Assembly: GCA_937883885.1 (NCBI GenBank)
Contig: CAKZXL010000241.1
Location: forward strand, 1 to 55,848
Direction: 5' to 3'
Length of the DNA: 55,848 bases
DNA from: an uncultured Aquincola sp.
GTDB lineage: Bacteria; Pseudomonadota; Gammaproteobacteria; Burkholderiales; Burkholderiaceae
A model generated the notes under the pieces. It made no database searches, had not been told where the DNA came from, and worked only from the letters and a program-made list of their open reading frames with translations. The position numbers and the translations under genes are program-made. Below are positions 6,540 through 15,415 of this stretch, in pieces (the first letter of the stretch is position 1; every line of letters begins with the position of its first letter).

Positions 6540-8513
6540 CTAGTGGCGGCGCAACGCCAAGTTCAAGAACCAGTCGAGGCTCGCAGGGTTCGCCAACGCA
6601 TCGCGATGGGCGACCTTGTGCGCCGGCTGCCCCAACAGCAGCTTCTTCACGGGCACCTCGAGCTTCTTGCCTGTGAGCGTGCGCGGGATCTCGGGCACTT
6701 CGATCACGTCGTTGGGCACATGGCGCGCCGACAGCTGCTCGCGGATGGCCGCCTTGATGCGCTCGATCAGCGCGGCATCGAGGGAGCAGCCCGTTCGCAG
6801 CACGACGAACAGCGGCATCCAGCTCTCGCGCCCGAGGTACTCCAGGTCGACGACGAGGCTGTCCAGCACCTCGGGCAGCGCCTCGACCACGCGATAGAGC
6901 TCGCTGGTGCCCATGCGCACACCGTGGCGGTTGATCGTGGCGTCGCTGCGGCCGTAGATGACGGCGCCACCGCGGGGCGTGATGCGCAGCCAGTCGCCGT
7001 GCCGCCAGACGCCCGGGTACACGTCGAAGTAGGTCTCGTTCAGGCGCTTGCCGCCAGGATCGCTCCAAAGGTAAAGCGGCATCGACGGGATCGGCGACAC
7101 GCACACCAGTTCGCCCACTTCGTCGACCAGTTCGCGCCGGGCGTCGTCCCATGCGCGCACGTCGGCACCCAGGCAGCGCGCCTGCATCTCGCCCACGAAC
7201 ACCGGCAGCGTGGGCACGCCGCCCACAAAGGCGCCGGCGAAGTCGGTGCCGCCGGACATCGGCGCGAGCCACACGTCGCGGCGCACGTTGTCATAGATCC
7301 AGCGGTAGCTCTGCGGCGCCAGAGGCGATCCGGTGGAGCCGATCGTGCGCAGCCGGCCCAGCGCCGCGATCCGGCGCGGCTCGACGCCGTTCTTCTCGCA
7401 CATCGAGAAGAAGGCCGCGCCGGCGCCGAAGAAGTCGAGGTCCATCTCGCCACAAAAGCGCCACAGCGTGCCGTAGTCGGGCCACGCCGGGTTGCCGTCG
7501 TAGATGCACATCACCGCGCCTACCAGCAGCGAAGCCACGTTGAGGTTCCACATCACCCAGCCGGTGGTCGTGAACCAGTGGAAACGGTCACCCGCGGCCA
7601 CGTCGTTGTGCAACGCCATGGTCTTGACATGCTCGATCAGGATGCCGCCGTGTCCGTGCACGATGGCCTTGGGCAGCCCTGTCGTGCCGGAGGAGTACAC
7701 GACCCACAGCGGGTGGTCGAAGCCGAGGCTTTCCACACGCAGAGGCGTCGAACGCCCGACCGTTTCGGCCCAGGCCACGCCATTTGGCCAGGCGCGTGGT
7801 TTGGCGGCGGCATCAAGGTAGGGCACAAGCACCAGCCGCTCCACGCTGGGCAGGTCTTCCAGCAGCCGGGCGACGATCTCGCGCCGGTCGTGCGCCTGGC
7901 CGCTCCAGCGGTAGCCGTCGACAGCGATTAGCACCTTGGGCTCGATCTGGCGAAAGCGGTCGACGACCGCCGCCAGCCCCATCTCGGGCGAGCAGAGCGA
8001 CCACACCGCGCCGACGCTTGCAGCGGCCAGGAAAGCCGTCACGGCCTGGGGGATGTTGGGCAAGTAGGCCACCACGCGATCGCCGGGCCGTACGCCCTGC
8101 TCGCGCAGCCACAGTGCCAGCGAGGCCGTCTCGCGCTCGAGCCGCTCCCACGAAACCTCGTCGCGGGCGCCGGCCTCGTTGCGGAAGACCAGCGCCGGAC
8201 GGTCGCTGCTGCGCTGGCGGAAAACCTGGTTCACGTAGTTCGTGCGCGCGTTCGGGAACCAGCGCGCGCCCGGCATCGATCGCTCGGCGAGGACTGGGGC
8301 TCGTTCGCCCTCCAGCGGCAACGCGAAGTGCTCGACCAGTGCGGTCCAGAAGGCATCGAGGTCGTCGACTGACCAGCGCCACAGCGCTTGGTAGTCGACG
8401 AAGCACAGCCCCTTCTCCCGGGCGAGCCAGCCCTGGAACGCAGTGATGCGGGCCGCCGCCGAGCGTTCGGCCGTGGGCTGCCAGATCGGCGGAAGGTCGT
8501 CGTCGGTCGTCAT
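6540..8513 (-). CDS. aacS: Acetoacetyl-CoA synthetase (acetoacetate-CoA ligase)
   Basis: 657 aa, the usual length for this family of ANL adenylating enzymes. It has the N-terminal acetyl-CoA-synthetase-type cap, the P-loop YSSGTTGLPKAIVHGHGG, the adenine-binding TGWVMWN region, the YGRSDATINRHGVRMGTSELYRVVE hinge and the acyl-transfer Lys in TLTGKKLEVPVKKLL. It should activate acetoacetate, or a related 3-oxo acid, to the CoA thioester with ATP in the cytoplasm. Its promoter region (8514-8698) is shared divergently with the IclR gene and holds two palindromes. A second, clearly related copy sits at 22241-24250. Confidence 0.9.
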   Translation of the reverse strand: MTTDDDLPPIWQPTAERSAAARITAFQGWLAREKGLCFVDYQALWRWSVDDLDAFWTALVEHFALPLEGERAPVLAERSMPGARWFPNARTNYVNQVFRQRSSDRPALVFRNEAGARDEVSWERLERETASLALWLREQGVRPGDRVVAYLPNIPQAVTAFLAAASVGAVWSLCSPEMGLAAVVDRFRQIEPKVLIAVDGYRWSGQAHDRREIVARLLEDLPSVERLVLVPYLDAAAKPRAWPNGVAWAETVGRSTPLRVESLGFDHPLWVVYSSGTTGLPKAIVHGHGGILIEHVKTMALHNDVAAGDRFHWFTTTGWVMWNLNVASLLVGAVMCIYDGNPAWPDYGTLWRFCGEMDLDFFGAGAAFFSMCEKNGVEPRRIAALGRLRTIGSTGSPLAPQSYRWIYDNVRRDVWLAPMSGGTDFAGAFVGGVPTLPVFVGEMQARCLGADVRAWDDARRELVDEVGELVCVSPIPSMPLYLWSDPGGKRLNETYFDVYPGVWRHGDWLRITPRGGAVIYGRSDATINRHGVRMGTSELYRVVEALPEVLDSLVVDLEYLGRESWMPLFVVLRTGCSLDAALIERIKAAIREQLSARHVPNDVIEVPEIPRTLTGKKLEVPVKKLLLGQPAHKVAHRDALANPASLDWFLNLALRRH

Positions 8514-8548
8514 GCTGCGGCATTGGCGAACAGCTTTGCCGGCAATGA

Positions 8549-8567
8549 TATACCGAACGATCGTTAG
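8549..8567. promoter_or_regulatory. Palindromic operator candidate, site 1 (upstream of acetoacetyl-CoA synthetase)
   Basis: Core AACGATCGTT (8556-8565) is a perfect 10-bp palindrome within CGAACGATCGTTAG. It lies about 48-58 bp upstream of the 8513 start codon, in the divergent intergenic region. Thirteen of 17 positions of TACCGAACGATCGTTAG match the site at 19124-19140. The form fits CNAACGNNCGTTNG, which I recall for the TetR-type PaaR of Thermus; that link is from memory and only suggestive. Confidence 0.55.
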
Positions 8568-8671
8568 TTTGATCGACTACCTCGATATCCTGGCAAAGGC
8601 TCTCCTGGGGTCATCACCGATGCCTGATCCGTTGACGTCATGAACGGAGCTTGTTAGCGTGAGCCTTGTAT

Positions 8672-8685
8672 TGAACGGCCGTTCC
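8672..8685. promoter_or_regulatory. Palindromic operator candidate, site 2 (upstream of the IclR gene)
   Basis: GAACGGCCGTTC (8673-8684) is a perfect 12-bp palindrome with the same AACG-N2-CGTT core as site 1. It ends 14 bp before the IclR start codon, where a bound repressor would block transcription or initiation. Confidence 0.55.
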
Positions 8686-8698
8686 GATATCAGAACAC

Positions 8699-9556
8699 AT
8701 GGAGACATTGTTCCTGCCTGCCCTGGACATCCGCGAGCCGATCGATGACGAGTCGCGGGCCGACCCGGCGCCGATGGCGCTGTCTCGGGTGCTAACCCTG
8801 CTGCGCCTGCTGGCGACCGAGCCCGCCGGGCTGCCGCTCGCGCGATTGCACCCGATGCTCGGTGCACCGAAGACCAGCGTGCACGCCCTGCTTCGCGGTC
8901 TGGTCGGCGAGGGTTACGTGCAACGTGACGGCGTGATGTACCGACTCGGCCCGCAGTCGTTCGTGCTCGGTTCCGCACTCGTCTCTGCACGTTCGCTCGC
9001 GACGATTGCGATGCCGTTCCTGCACGAGGCCCGCGAGAACTCTGGCGAGACGGCCGTGCTGGCGGTCATCGACCGCTCGGCCAGGGTGCTGACCTATGTC
9101 GCGGTTCTCGAGAGTCAGAGGCTGGTGCGCTATTCAGTGCCGGAAGGGACCACACGACCGCTGTTCGCAACCTCGGCCGGGCGGGTTCTGCTGGCGCACC
9201 AGGACCCGACCTGGATGGCCGAGTACCTGCGTACGGCTGAACTCGAACCGCTTACCTCCAAGACCGTGACCGACCGGCGCCAGCTCGCCCGCTTGATCAA
9301 GCGCGCACGCGAGCAGGGCTATGGCTCGACGCTTGGCGAAGTCACGCTCGACGTCGCCGGATTTGCGGCACCGGTGTTCGATCACGACGGCCGGGTGGAC
9401 GCTGCGATCGTCGTCGCTGCTCCGCTCGATCGCGGGCGCGCCGCTGGCGAACGGCTCGCGACGGCAGCACGGCAAGCCGCTGCGCGGCTTTCCGAAGCGC
9501 TGGGTCATGGGCCCCGATATCCGCAACCAAACCGCAAGGCACGCGAATCTGCATGA
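8699..9556 (+). CDS. IclR-family transcriptional regulator
   Basis: 285 aa. An N-terminal winged helix (about 26-85, MALSRVLTLLRLLATEPAGL through GYVQRDGVMYRLGPQ) is followed by the IclR effector-binding domain. That domain carries the family hallmarks RPLFATSAGRVLLAH and GYGSTLGEVTLDVAGFAAPVFDHDGRV. IclR proteins sense small carboxylates or their CoA derivatives and control adjacent catabolic operons. Its stop overlaps the start of the downstream hydratase by 4 bp (ATGA), so it heads the plus-strand operon. A palindrome lies just upstream; whether this protein or a TetR-type factor binds there is unknown. The 25-residue N-terminal tail may be over-called, with Met26 an alternative start. Confidence 0.9.
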   Translation: METLFLPALDIREPIDDESRADPAPMALSRVLTLLRLLATEPAGLPLARLHPMLGAPKTSVHALLRGLVGEGYVQRDGVMYRLGPQSFVLGSALVSARSLATIAMPFLHEARENSGETAVLAVIDRSARVLTYVAVLESQRLVRYSVPEGTTRPLFATSAGRVLLAHQDPTWMAEYLRTAELEPLTSKTVTDRRQLARLIKRAREQGYGSTLGEVTLDVAGFAAPVFDHDGRVDAAIVVAAPLDRGRAAGERLATAARQAAARLSEALGHGPRYPQPNRKARESA

Positions 9557-10314
9557 ACAACGAACTCCTCTACGAAGTCGAAGACGGTATCGCCGTCATC
9601 ACCATTAACCGCCCGGAGCGCAAGAACGCCATCAACCGTGCCGTGCGCCAGGCCATGTTCGAGGTCTGGCCGCGTTTCGAAGCCGACGAGTCGGCGCAGA
9701 TCGCCATCCTGACCGGCAAGGGAGACACGTTCTGCGCCGGCATGGATCTGGTGGAAGCCGCCGACACGGCGCTGCGCATACCGCCGCGCAACTTCATGCC
9801 GGTGCTCGGCGAGACCATCGAAGTCACGAAACCGGTCATCGCCGCCGTGCAAGGCTACGCCTTTGCCGGCGGCTGGCTGCTGGCGCAGATGTGCGACCTG
9901 TGTGTGGCCGACGAGACGGCCAAGTTCGCCATCACCGAGGGCCGCGTGGGCCGCGGCATGCCTTGGGCGTCGCCGGTGATCCACATGCTGCCGCAGCGCA
10001 TCCTGATGGAGGTGGCGATGACTTGCGACCCGCTGTCGGCGCAGCGCGCCTACGAGCTCGGCTACGTGAACCGGGTCACGCCGCCGGGCCAGGCGCTGCA
10101 GGGCGCCAAGGAACTCGCCGCCCGCATCCTCGTGAACGCGCCTCTAACCGTGCGCGGCGCCAAGGAAATGGTTCGCATGGCCACCGAGATGGGCCGCACA
10201 GCGGCACTGCGCGCGTCCTGGCGCGCCTTCGATGCCGTTTATCTCAGCGAGGACGCGCTGGAAGGGCCGCGCGCCTTCCGCGAAAAGCGCAAGCCGCAAT
10301 GGAAAGGACGTTGA
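9553..10314 (+). CDS. Enoyl-CoA hydratase/isomerase
   Basis: 253 aa, normal crotonase length. Oxyanion-hole segments are CAGMDLVE and YAFAGGWLLAQ. Both canonical acid/base glutamates of hydratases seem present, one in FAITEGRVGRG and one in PQRILMEVAMT, so water addition to a 2-enoyl-CoA is plausible. The C-terminus ends REKRKPQWKGR as in the family. The start overlaps the IclR stop by 4 bp (ATGA at 9553-9556) and the next gene begins 1 bp after its stop, so it is tightly co-translated. The exact acyl chain cannot be read from the sequence. Confidence 0.88.
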   Translation: MNNELLYEVEDGIAVITINRPERKNAINRAVRQAMFEVWPRFEADESAQIAILTGKGDTFCAGMDLVEAADTALRIPPRNFMPVLGETIEVTKPVIAAVQGYAFAGGWLLAQMCDLCVADETAKFAITEGRVGRGMPWASPVIHMLPQRILMEVAMTCDPLSAQRAYELGYVNRVTPPGQALQGAKELAARILVNAPLTVRGAKEMVRMATEMGRTAALRASWRAFDAVYLSEDALEGPRAFREKRKPQWKGR

Positions 10315-10315
10315 C

Positions 10316-11740
10316 ATGATCGCGAACATCTCTCTTTCCCGTCCCCCTGTCGTCGCTGGCCGCATCGGCCCCGCACAAGGCCTCACTGCAGCGCTGGCCG
10401 AGCGCGCTGCCGCGTGGCGGCATGAGGAGCTGGCCGCAGACATGCGGGAACTCGTGCGCCAGTGCGTGCTCGACTGGATTGCGGTCTGCCTGGCCGGCGC
10501 CCATGAACCGCTGACGCGGATGCTGGCCGAGGAGGCGCGCGAACAAGGCGGGCACGCACAGGCCACGGTCGTCGGCCAGGGGTTCGCCACGAGTTGCCGG
10601 CAGGCTGCCCTGGTCAACGGCGCCGCCTCGCATGCGCTCGACTTCGATGACGTCAACATGAGCTTCAGCGGCCACCCGAGCGTGGTGTTGGTGCCGCCCC
10701 TGCTGGCTCTGGCCGAGGCGCGTGGCGCCAGTGGGGCCGAGTTCATGGCCGCGTTCGTCGCCGGCTACGAGACGCTGTGTCGCATCGGCGCGGCCGTGTC
10801 GCCGGGCCACTACGCCGCAGGGTTCCATGCCACCGCCACGCTCGGCACGTTCGGCGCCGCAGCTGCCTGCGCGCATCTGCTCGGCCTGGGTGCCGCCGAC
10901 ACGGCGGTGGCGCTCGGGATCGCGGCCACCGAGGCGGCAGGCCTGAAGTCGATGTTCGGCACGATGTGCAAGCCTTTGCACGCCGGCAAGGCGGGTGCCG
11001 ACGGCCTGCTAGCGGCGCAGCTGGCAGCCCGCGGCTTCACCAGCCGTGCCGACGCGATCGAAGCCAGCCAGGGCTTCGCAGCGACGCATGGTCCGGACTT
11101 CCGACCCGAGGCAGCGTTGCGCGACCCGGACTGCGGGCTGTACCTGCGGCAGAACCTCTTCAAGTACCACGCGGCCTGCTACGGAACGCACGCTGCCATC
11201 GAAGCCGCCCGGTGCCTGACGGAGCGGCACGAACTGCGTGACGAGGACGTGATGCGCGTCGTCGTGCATGCGTCTTCGATGAGTGACAGCGTATGCAATA
11301 TCGCCGAGCCACGCAGCGGACTGGAGGCCAAGTTCAGCCTGCGCCACACAGTGGCGATGGCCATTGCGGGGATCGACACCGCCAAGCTTACCAGCTACTC
11401 GGACGCGCAGACCGACGATCCCGACCTGAAGCGCCTGCGAGAACGCGTGCGCGTCGAACTGCACGGCGAATGCTCCGAGCTGACCCAGGCTGAAGTGGTG
11501 ATCAAAACGACGCACGGTGCCACGCTACGGCAACGCCATGACGCCGGAGTGCCCGAGCGCGACTTGTGCGCGCAGCGTGCCCGCCTCGAGCGCAAGTTCC
11601 GCTCGATGGCAGCACCCGTCGTCTCCGCCGAGGTGTGCGATGAGTTGATCGATCTGGTGGATCGCCTCGACGAGCTGCCCGACCTGTCTCCGCTGGCCGG
11701 CCTGCTGGCGGGGGTACCTCTGGACGCTGCGAGGCATTGA
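10316..11740 (+). CDS. MmgE/PrpD-family protein
   Basis: 474 aa. It has the MmgE/PrpD layout: an all-helical domain starting LTAALAERAAAWRHEEL with VRQCVLDWIAVCLAGAHEP, then GAASHALDFDDVNMSFSGHPS and the GYHATAT-like segment GFHATATLGTFGAAAACAHLLGL. Family members include 2-methylcitrate dehydratase, cis-aconitate decarboxylase and many uncharacterised dehydratases of polycarboxylic acids. The ATG at 10316 is chosen because it starts 1 bp after the hydratase stop; the longer frame overlaps that gene by 83 bp. No prpB/prpC neighbours are present, so methylcitrate-cycle function is not supported. It probably acts on a carboxylated intermediate of this pathway. Confidence 0.85.
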   Translation: MIANISLSRPPVVAGRIGPAQGLTAALAERAAAWRHEELAADMRELVRQCVLDWIAVCLAGAHEPLTRMLAEEAREQGGHAQATVVGQGFATSCRQAALVNGAASHALDFDDVNMSFSGHPSVVLVPPLLALAEARGASGAEFMAAFVAGYETLCRIGAAVSPGHYAAGFHATATLGTFGAAAACAHLLGLGAADTAVALGIAATEAAGLKSMFGTMCKPLHAGKAGADGLLAAQLAARGFTSRADAIEASQGFAATHGPDFRPEAALRDPDCGLYLRQNLFKYHAACYGTHAAIEAARCLTERHELRDEDVMRVVVHASSMSDSVCNIAEPRSGLEAKFSLRHTVAMAIAGIDTAKLTSYSDAQTDDPDLKRLRERVRVELHGECSELTQAEVVIKTTHGATLRQRHDAGVPERDLCAQRARLERKFRSMAAPVVSAEVCDELIDLVDRLDELPDLSPLAGLLAGVPLDAARH

Positions 11741-11747
11741 AGCAGTC

Positions 11748-12890
11748 ATGAACTTCCTCGACGAAGAACGACAAGCCTGGAAGGACTCGGTGCGCCGCTG
11801 GCTGGACCGCGAAGTGGGCCGCGAATATGTCCGCAAGTGCGACATGGACCGTGCCTTTCCTTACGAGGCCTACGAGAAGGCGGCCAAGCTCGGCTTTCAC
11901 CGACTGCTGGTACCGGAGGCCGACGGCGGCGACGGCGGCGATGTCTTTTCCTATGCGCTGATGTGCGAATCCCTGTCGGCCTACGGCGTCGACTTCTCCG
12001 TGGCGATTGCCGGCGGCATATTCACCGCGATGAACTTTTCCCTGCATGGCACGGCAGACCAGAAGCAACGCTTTCTGCAGCCCTTCATGCGAGGAGAGAT
12101 CCGCTTTCCGATCTCGATGTCGGAGCCGGGCGCCGGCTCCGACGTGGCCAACGTGCAGACCCGCGCCGTACGCGACGGCGAGCATTACGTGCTCAACGGC
12201 CAGAAGCTGTGGTGCAGCGGCGCCGGCAACCGCGGTGCGGTGATCCTGATGCTGGTTCGCACGGCGCAGACCCCGGACAAGCGCGACGGGCTCAGCGTTT
12301 TCATCGTCCCCAATGACCTGCCAGGGCTGACGATCAGGCCGCTTCAGACGCTGGCGCGGCGCTCGGTGGTGACAACCGAGATCTTTCTCGACAACGTGCG
12401 CGTGCCGGTGGCGAACCTGCTCGGCGAGCCGGGGGAAGGCTTCAAGATCATTGCCGGCGAGCACTTGGCGCTCGAACGTGTCGCGGTGGCGGCGAGCTAC
12501 GTCGGCAATGCCCAGGGGGCCGTCGACGACGCTCTCGCCTATGCCCAGCAGCGCGTGCAGTTCGGCAAGCCGATCTTCGAGTTCCAGGTCATCCGCCACA
12601 TGCTGGCCGACATGCAGACCCAGACCGACGCTGCGCGGCTTCTGACCTACCGTGCCGCCGACCTGGCGGCGCGGGGGCTGCCGTGCCGCAAGGAGGTGGC
12701 GATGGCCAAGCTGTTCGCGTCCGAGACGCTGCAGACGGTCTCCCGGCAGGCGGTGCAGATCTTCGGCGGCCTCGGCACGACGCCCGAGGCCGACGTCGAG
12801 CGCTACTTCCGCGAGGGCATGCAGGCCACCATCGGCGGCGGCACCTCGCAGATCCAGCGCACTATCATCGCGCAGGCAATGCGCCTCTGA
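11748..12890 (+). CDS. Acyl-CoA dehydrogenase
   Basis: 380 aa, with the three-domain ACAD fold. FAD/substrate motifs include FPISMSEPGAGSDVANVQTRA, the LNGQKLWCSGAG strand and RVQFGKPIFEFQVIRHMLADM, and the C-terminus is GGLGTTPEADVERYFREG. The usual C-terminal catalytic Glu is absent (IGGGTSQIQR). A Glu is present in helix G (LALERVAVAAS), the position used by isovaleryl- and long-chain-type dehydrogenases, so the enzyme should be active, possibly on branched acyl-CoA. It starts 7 bp after the MmgE/PrpD stop and belongs to the same operon. Electrons would pass to ETF, whose genes are not in the window. Confidence 0.9.
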   Translation: MNFLDEERQAWKDSVRRWLDREVGREYVRKCDMDRAFPYEAYEKAAKLGFHRLLVPEADGGDGGDVFSYALMCESLSAYGVDFSVAIAGGIFTAMNFSLHGTADQKQRFLQPFMRGEIRFPISMSEPGAGSDVANVQTRAVRDGEHYVLNGQKLWCSGAGNRGAVILMLVRTAQTPDKRDGLSVFIVPNDLPGLTIRPLQTLARRSVVTTEIFLDNVRVPVANLLGEPGEGFKIIAGEHLALERVAVAASYVGNAQGAVDDALAYAQQRVQFGKPIFEFQVIRHMLADMQTQTDAARLLTYRAADLAARGLPCRKEVAMAKLFASETLQTVSRQAVQIFGGLGTTPEADVERYFREGMQATIGGGTSQIQRTIIAQAMRL

Positions 12891-12904
12891 CCCGCGAGCC
12901 GCCC

Positions 12905-13714
12905 ATGGCCGACCACATCGTGTCCCCGCCAAACCCCGTGGTACAAGCCGCCACGCTCGTGCTGGTGCGCGACGGGCCTGGCGGGCTTGAGACGCTGATG
13001 GTCGTGCGCCATCACGAGATTGATTTCGCGCGTGGCGCGGCGGTGTTCCCGGGCGGCAAGGTGGCCGCGGCCGACCGCGACGAGCGGTTGCGGCGGCACC
13101 TGCGTTCTAGCGTCACTTTAGACGGGGATGATGCCGCCCTGCGCATCGCCGCCGTGCGTGAAGCGTTCGAAGAAAGCGGCTTGCTGTTGGCGCGCCGCCA
13201 TGGTCGGCTGCTCGACGCCGACGCACTCTCCGAACTGTGGCGCCGCTGGCATGAGCGCACGGCGGCGTCGGCCGAGGCCTTCGTCGACATGGTGCGTGCC
13301 GAAAGCCTAGAGCTGGCACTGGACCTGTTGCACCCGTTCGCGCATTGGGTGACACCCGAGGTCTCGCCCAAGCGCTTCAACACCTACTTCTACATCGCCG
13401 CCGCACCGCCGGGTCAGGTGGCCTCGCACGATGGCCGCGAGGCGGTCGATTCGTTCTGGGTCAACCCCCGCGACGCCTTGCGCGACTGCGAGGACGGACG
13501 TCGCGTCATCATCTTCCCGACCCTGTGCAACCTGGCGCTGCTCGGAACGAGCCCCGATGCTGATGCAGCCATCGCCGCCGCGAGGACGCGTGCCGTGCGG
13601 CGCATCCAGCCCACGTTGGGTCGACATGGCGACGGACGTCACATCCCTGTGCTGCCCGCGGACAGCGGCTACCCCCCGCTGTCCTTGGCATTGATGAATC
13701 TGGTCGCACGCTGA
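12905..13714 (+). CDS. Nudix hydrolase, NUDT19-like (probable CoA/acyl-CoA diphosphatase)
   Basis: 269 aa. The domain opens with QAATLVLVRDGPGGLETLMVVRH and carries a split Nudix box: FPGGKVAAAD, then an insertion, then AAVREAFEESGLLLAR with the metal-binding REAFEESG. The insertion between GG and REXXEE and the later HWVTPEVSPKRFNTYFYIA segment are typical of NUDT19/RP2-type enzymes, several of which cleave CoA esters to phosphopantetheine and 3',5'-ADP. It may recycle CoA from dead-end thioesters. The start at 12905 follows the ACAD stop by 14 bp; a longer frame into the ACAD gene is rejected as out-of-frame overlap. Confidence 0.85.
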   Translation: MADHIVSPPNPVVQAATLVLVRDGPGGLETLMVVRHHEIDFARGAAVFPGGKVAAADRDERLRRHLRSSVTLDGDDAALRIAAVREAFEESGLLLARRHGRLLDADALSELWRRWHERTAASAEAFVDMVRAESLELALDLLHPFAHWVTPEVSPKRFNTYFYIAAAPPGQVASHDGREAVDSFWVNPRDALRDCEDGRRVIIFPTLCNLALLGTSPDADAAIAAARTRAVRRIQPTLGRHGDGRHIPVLPADSGYPPLSLALMNLVAR

Positions 13715-13739
13715 CCCAGGACCGGCGAAAGGCACACCC

Positions 13740-14210
13740 ATGGATATCCTTGGCATCGGACTGCACTTCGAGGACCTTCCGGTCGGGCGGCGGTTCCGCA
13801 CCATCGGCCGCACCGTGACCGAGGCCGACATCGTCAACTTCTGCTCGTGCACCGGCATGACCGAGGTGCTGTTCACCGACCTGGAGTTCCTGCGCACCGG
13901 ATCGGACATCAAGGGCCGGGTGGCCCCTGGCGCGTTGGCCTACACCTTCGCCGAGGGGCTGCTGGTGCACGCCACGATGCAGCACACGGGCTACGCGTTC
14001 CTCGAGATGGACTTCAAGGTCCACAACCCGGTGTTCGCCGGCGACACGCTGCACGTCGAGTGTGAGGTGATCGAGGCGCGGCGCAGCAAGAGCCGCCCCG
14101 GCCGCGGCCTGGTGCGCACGTGCAACCGCATCGTCAAGCACGACGGAACGCTGGCCATCACCTACACGCCGCTGCGCATGATCAAGTGCCGCGCGGAAGT
14201 CGTCGCGTGA
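13740..14210 (+). CDS. MaoC-like hotdog protein
   Basis: 156 aa with the MaoC-dehydratase fold: an N-terminal FEDLPVGRRFRTIGRTVTEADIVNF, a central helix APGALAYTFAEGLLV and C-terminal strands YAFLEMDFKVHNPVFAGDTLHVECEV. The classic hydratase Asp/His pair (DxNPxHxD) is replaced by GMTEVLFTD, so R-specific hydration cannot be assumed. Two other MaoC-like genes in the window show the same replacement. Its stop overlaps the GTG start of the next ACAD (GTGA), indicating translational coupling and probably a shared acyl-CoA substrate. Confidence 0.82.
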   Translation: MDILGIGLHFEDLPVGRRFRTIGRTVTEADIVNFCSCTGMTEVLFTDLEFLRTGSDIKGRVAPGALAYTFAEGLLVHATMQHTGYAFLEMDFKVHNPVFAGDTLHVECEVIEARRSKSRPGRGLVRTCNRIVKHDGTLAITYTPLRMIKCRAEVVA

Positions 14211-15397
14211 ATCCACGGCAGGTCGCCGGCGCGTTGAGCACACCGGCCTTCGCGCTCGACGAGGAGCAGCGCCAGATCCAGCAGATGGTGCGCCGCCTTG
14301 CGCGCGAGCGCGTCGCGGCGCGTGCCGACGCGATCGACCGCACGGCCGAATACCCGCAGGACATGTTCGAGTTGCTGCGCGACGCGGGCCTGTTTGCGAT
14401 CCCCTTTCCGCATGAATTTGGCGGCACCGGCAGCATGCTGTCGGCGGCTGTGGCCATCGAGGAACTGGGGCGCGTCTGCTACAACACCGCGTACCTGCTC
14501 GTCGTGCAGTGGGTGCCCTTCGGCGCCATCCTCGCCGCCGGCACCGACGAGCAGAAGCGCCGCCTGCTCGGGCCGCTGGCGGCTGGCGACTTGCGCGGCG
14601 CGTTCTCGACCACCGAGCCGCACAGCGGCTCCGACGTCGCCGGCATCCGCACTCGCGCGCGCCGCTGCGAAGGCGGCTACCGCATCAGCGGCTCGAAGAT
14701 CTGGTGCACCAACTCGCCGGTGGCGGATTTCGTGCTCGTCGCCGCAAAGACCGGCGAGGCCGGCACCGCGGGCGCCATCAACCTGTACATCGTCGAGCGC
14801 GGCAGCAAGGGCTTCACGGTCGGGCGCAAGGAGGACAAGATGGGCGCGCGCGGCGTGCCGTCTTGTCCGCTCTTCCTCGACGACGTATTCGTGCCCGAGG
14901 CCAACCGCATCGGCGACGACGGGCACGGCTTCAAGGCGGTGATGGAGGCATTCAACAAGAGCCGGCCGCTCATCGGCGCACGCGGCGTGGGCCTCGCGCA
15001 GGGCGCGATCGACCTGTCCATCGAGTTCGTGAAGAGCCGCGTCACCTGGGGCCGCGCGGTGAGCGAGTACCAGGGCATCCGCTGGATGCTGGCCGACATG
15101 GCGACGCAGACCGAAGCGGCCCGGCAACTGGTCTACAGCGCCGCCGCCGCGGTCGACGCGGGCCTAGCCGGCACTGCGCTGGCGCCGGTGGCGGCCATGG
15201 CCAAGTGCTTCGCCACCGATACCGCGATGCGCGTGGCCACCGACGCGGTGCAGCTGTTCGGCGCCGCGGGCATCTCGGCCGACGTGCCGATCAACCGCTA
15301 CTTCCGCGACGCGAAGGTGCTGCAGATCATCGAGGGCACCAACCAGATCCAGCGCAACATCATCGGCGACAGCCTGCTGGGCAAGGCGCAGCGCTGA
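14207..15397 (+). CDS. Acyl-CoA dehydrogenase
   Basis: 396 aa. The GTG start at 14207 overlaps the MaoC-like stop; no ATG fits as well before the conserved FALDEEQRQIQQMVRRLARE. Motifs: STTEPHSGSDVAGIRTRA for FAD/substrate binding, RVTWGRAVSEYQGIRWMLADM, and a C-terminus of VQLFGAAGISADVPINRYFRDAKVLQIIEGTNQIQRNI. The catalytic Glu is in the short/medium-chain position (IEGTNQIQR), unlike most other ACADs here, pointing to a straight or short-chain acyl-CoA. Last gene of the plus-strand operon starting at 8699; it converges on the carboxylase gene at 15416. Confidence 0.92.
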   Translation: MNPRQVAGALSTPAFALDEEQRQIQQMVRRLARERVAARADAIDRTAEYPQDMFELLRDAGLFAIPFPHEFGGTGSMLSAAVAIEELGRVCYNTAYLLVVQWVPFGAILAAGTDEQKRRLLGPLAAGDLRGAFSTTEPHSGSDVAGIRTRARRCEGGYRISGSKIWCTNSPVADFVLVAAKTGEAGTAGAINLYIVERGSKGFTVGRKEDKMGARGVPSCPLFLDDVFVPEANRIGDDGHGFKAVMEAFNKSRPLIGARGVGLAQGAIDLSIEFVKSRVTWGRAVSEYQGIRWMLADMATQTEAARQLVYSAAAAVDAGLAGTALAPVAAMAKCFATDTAMRVATDAVQLFGAAGISADVPINRYFRDAKVLQIIEGTNQIQRNIIGDSLLGKAQR

Positions 15398-15415
15398 GCG
15401 TCGCCCCGCCGGCGA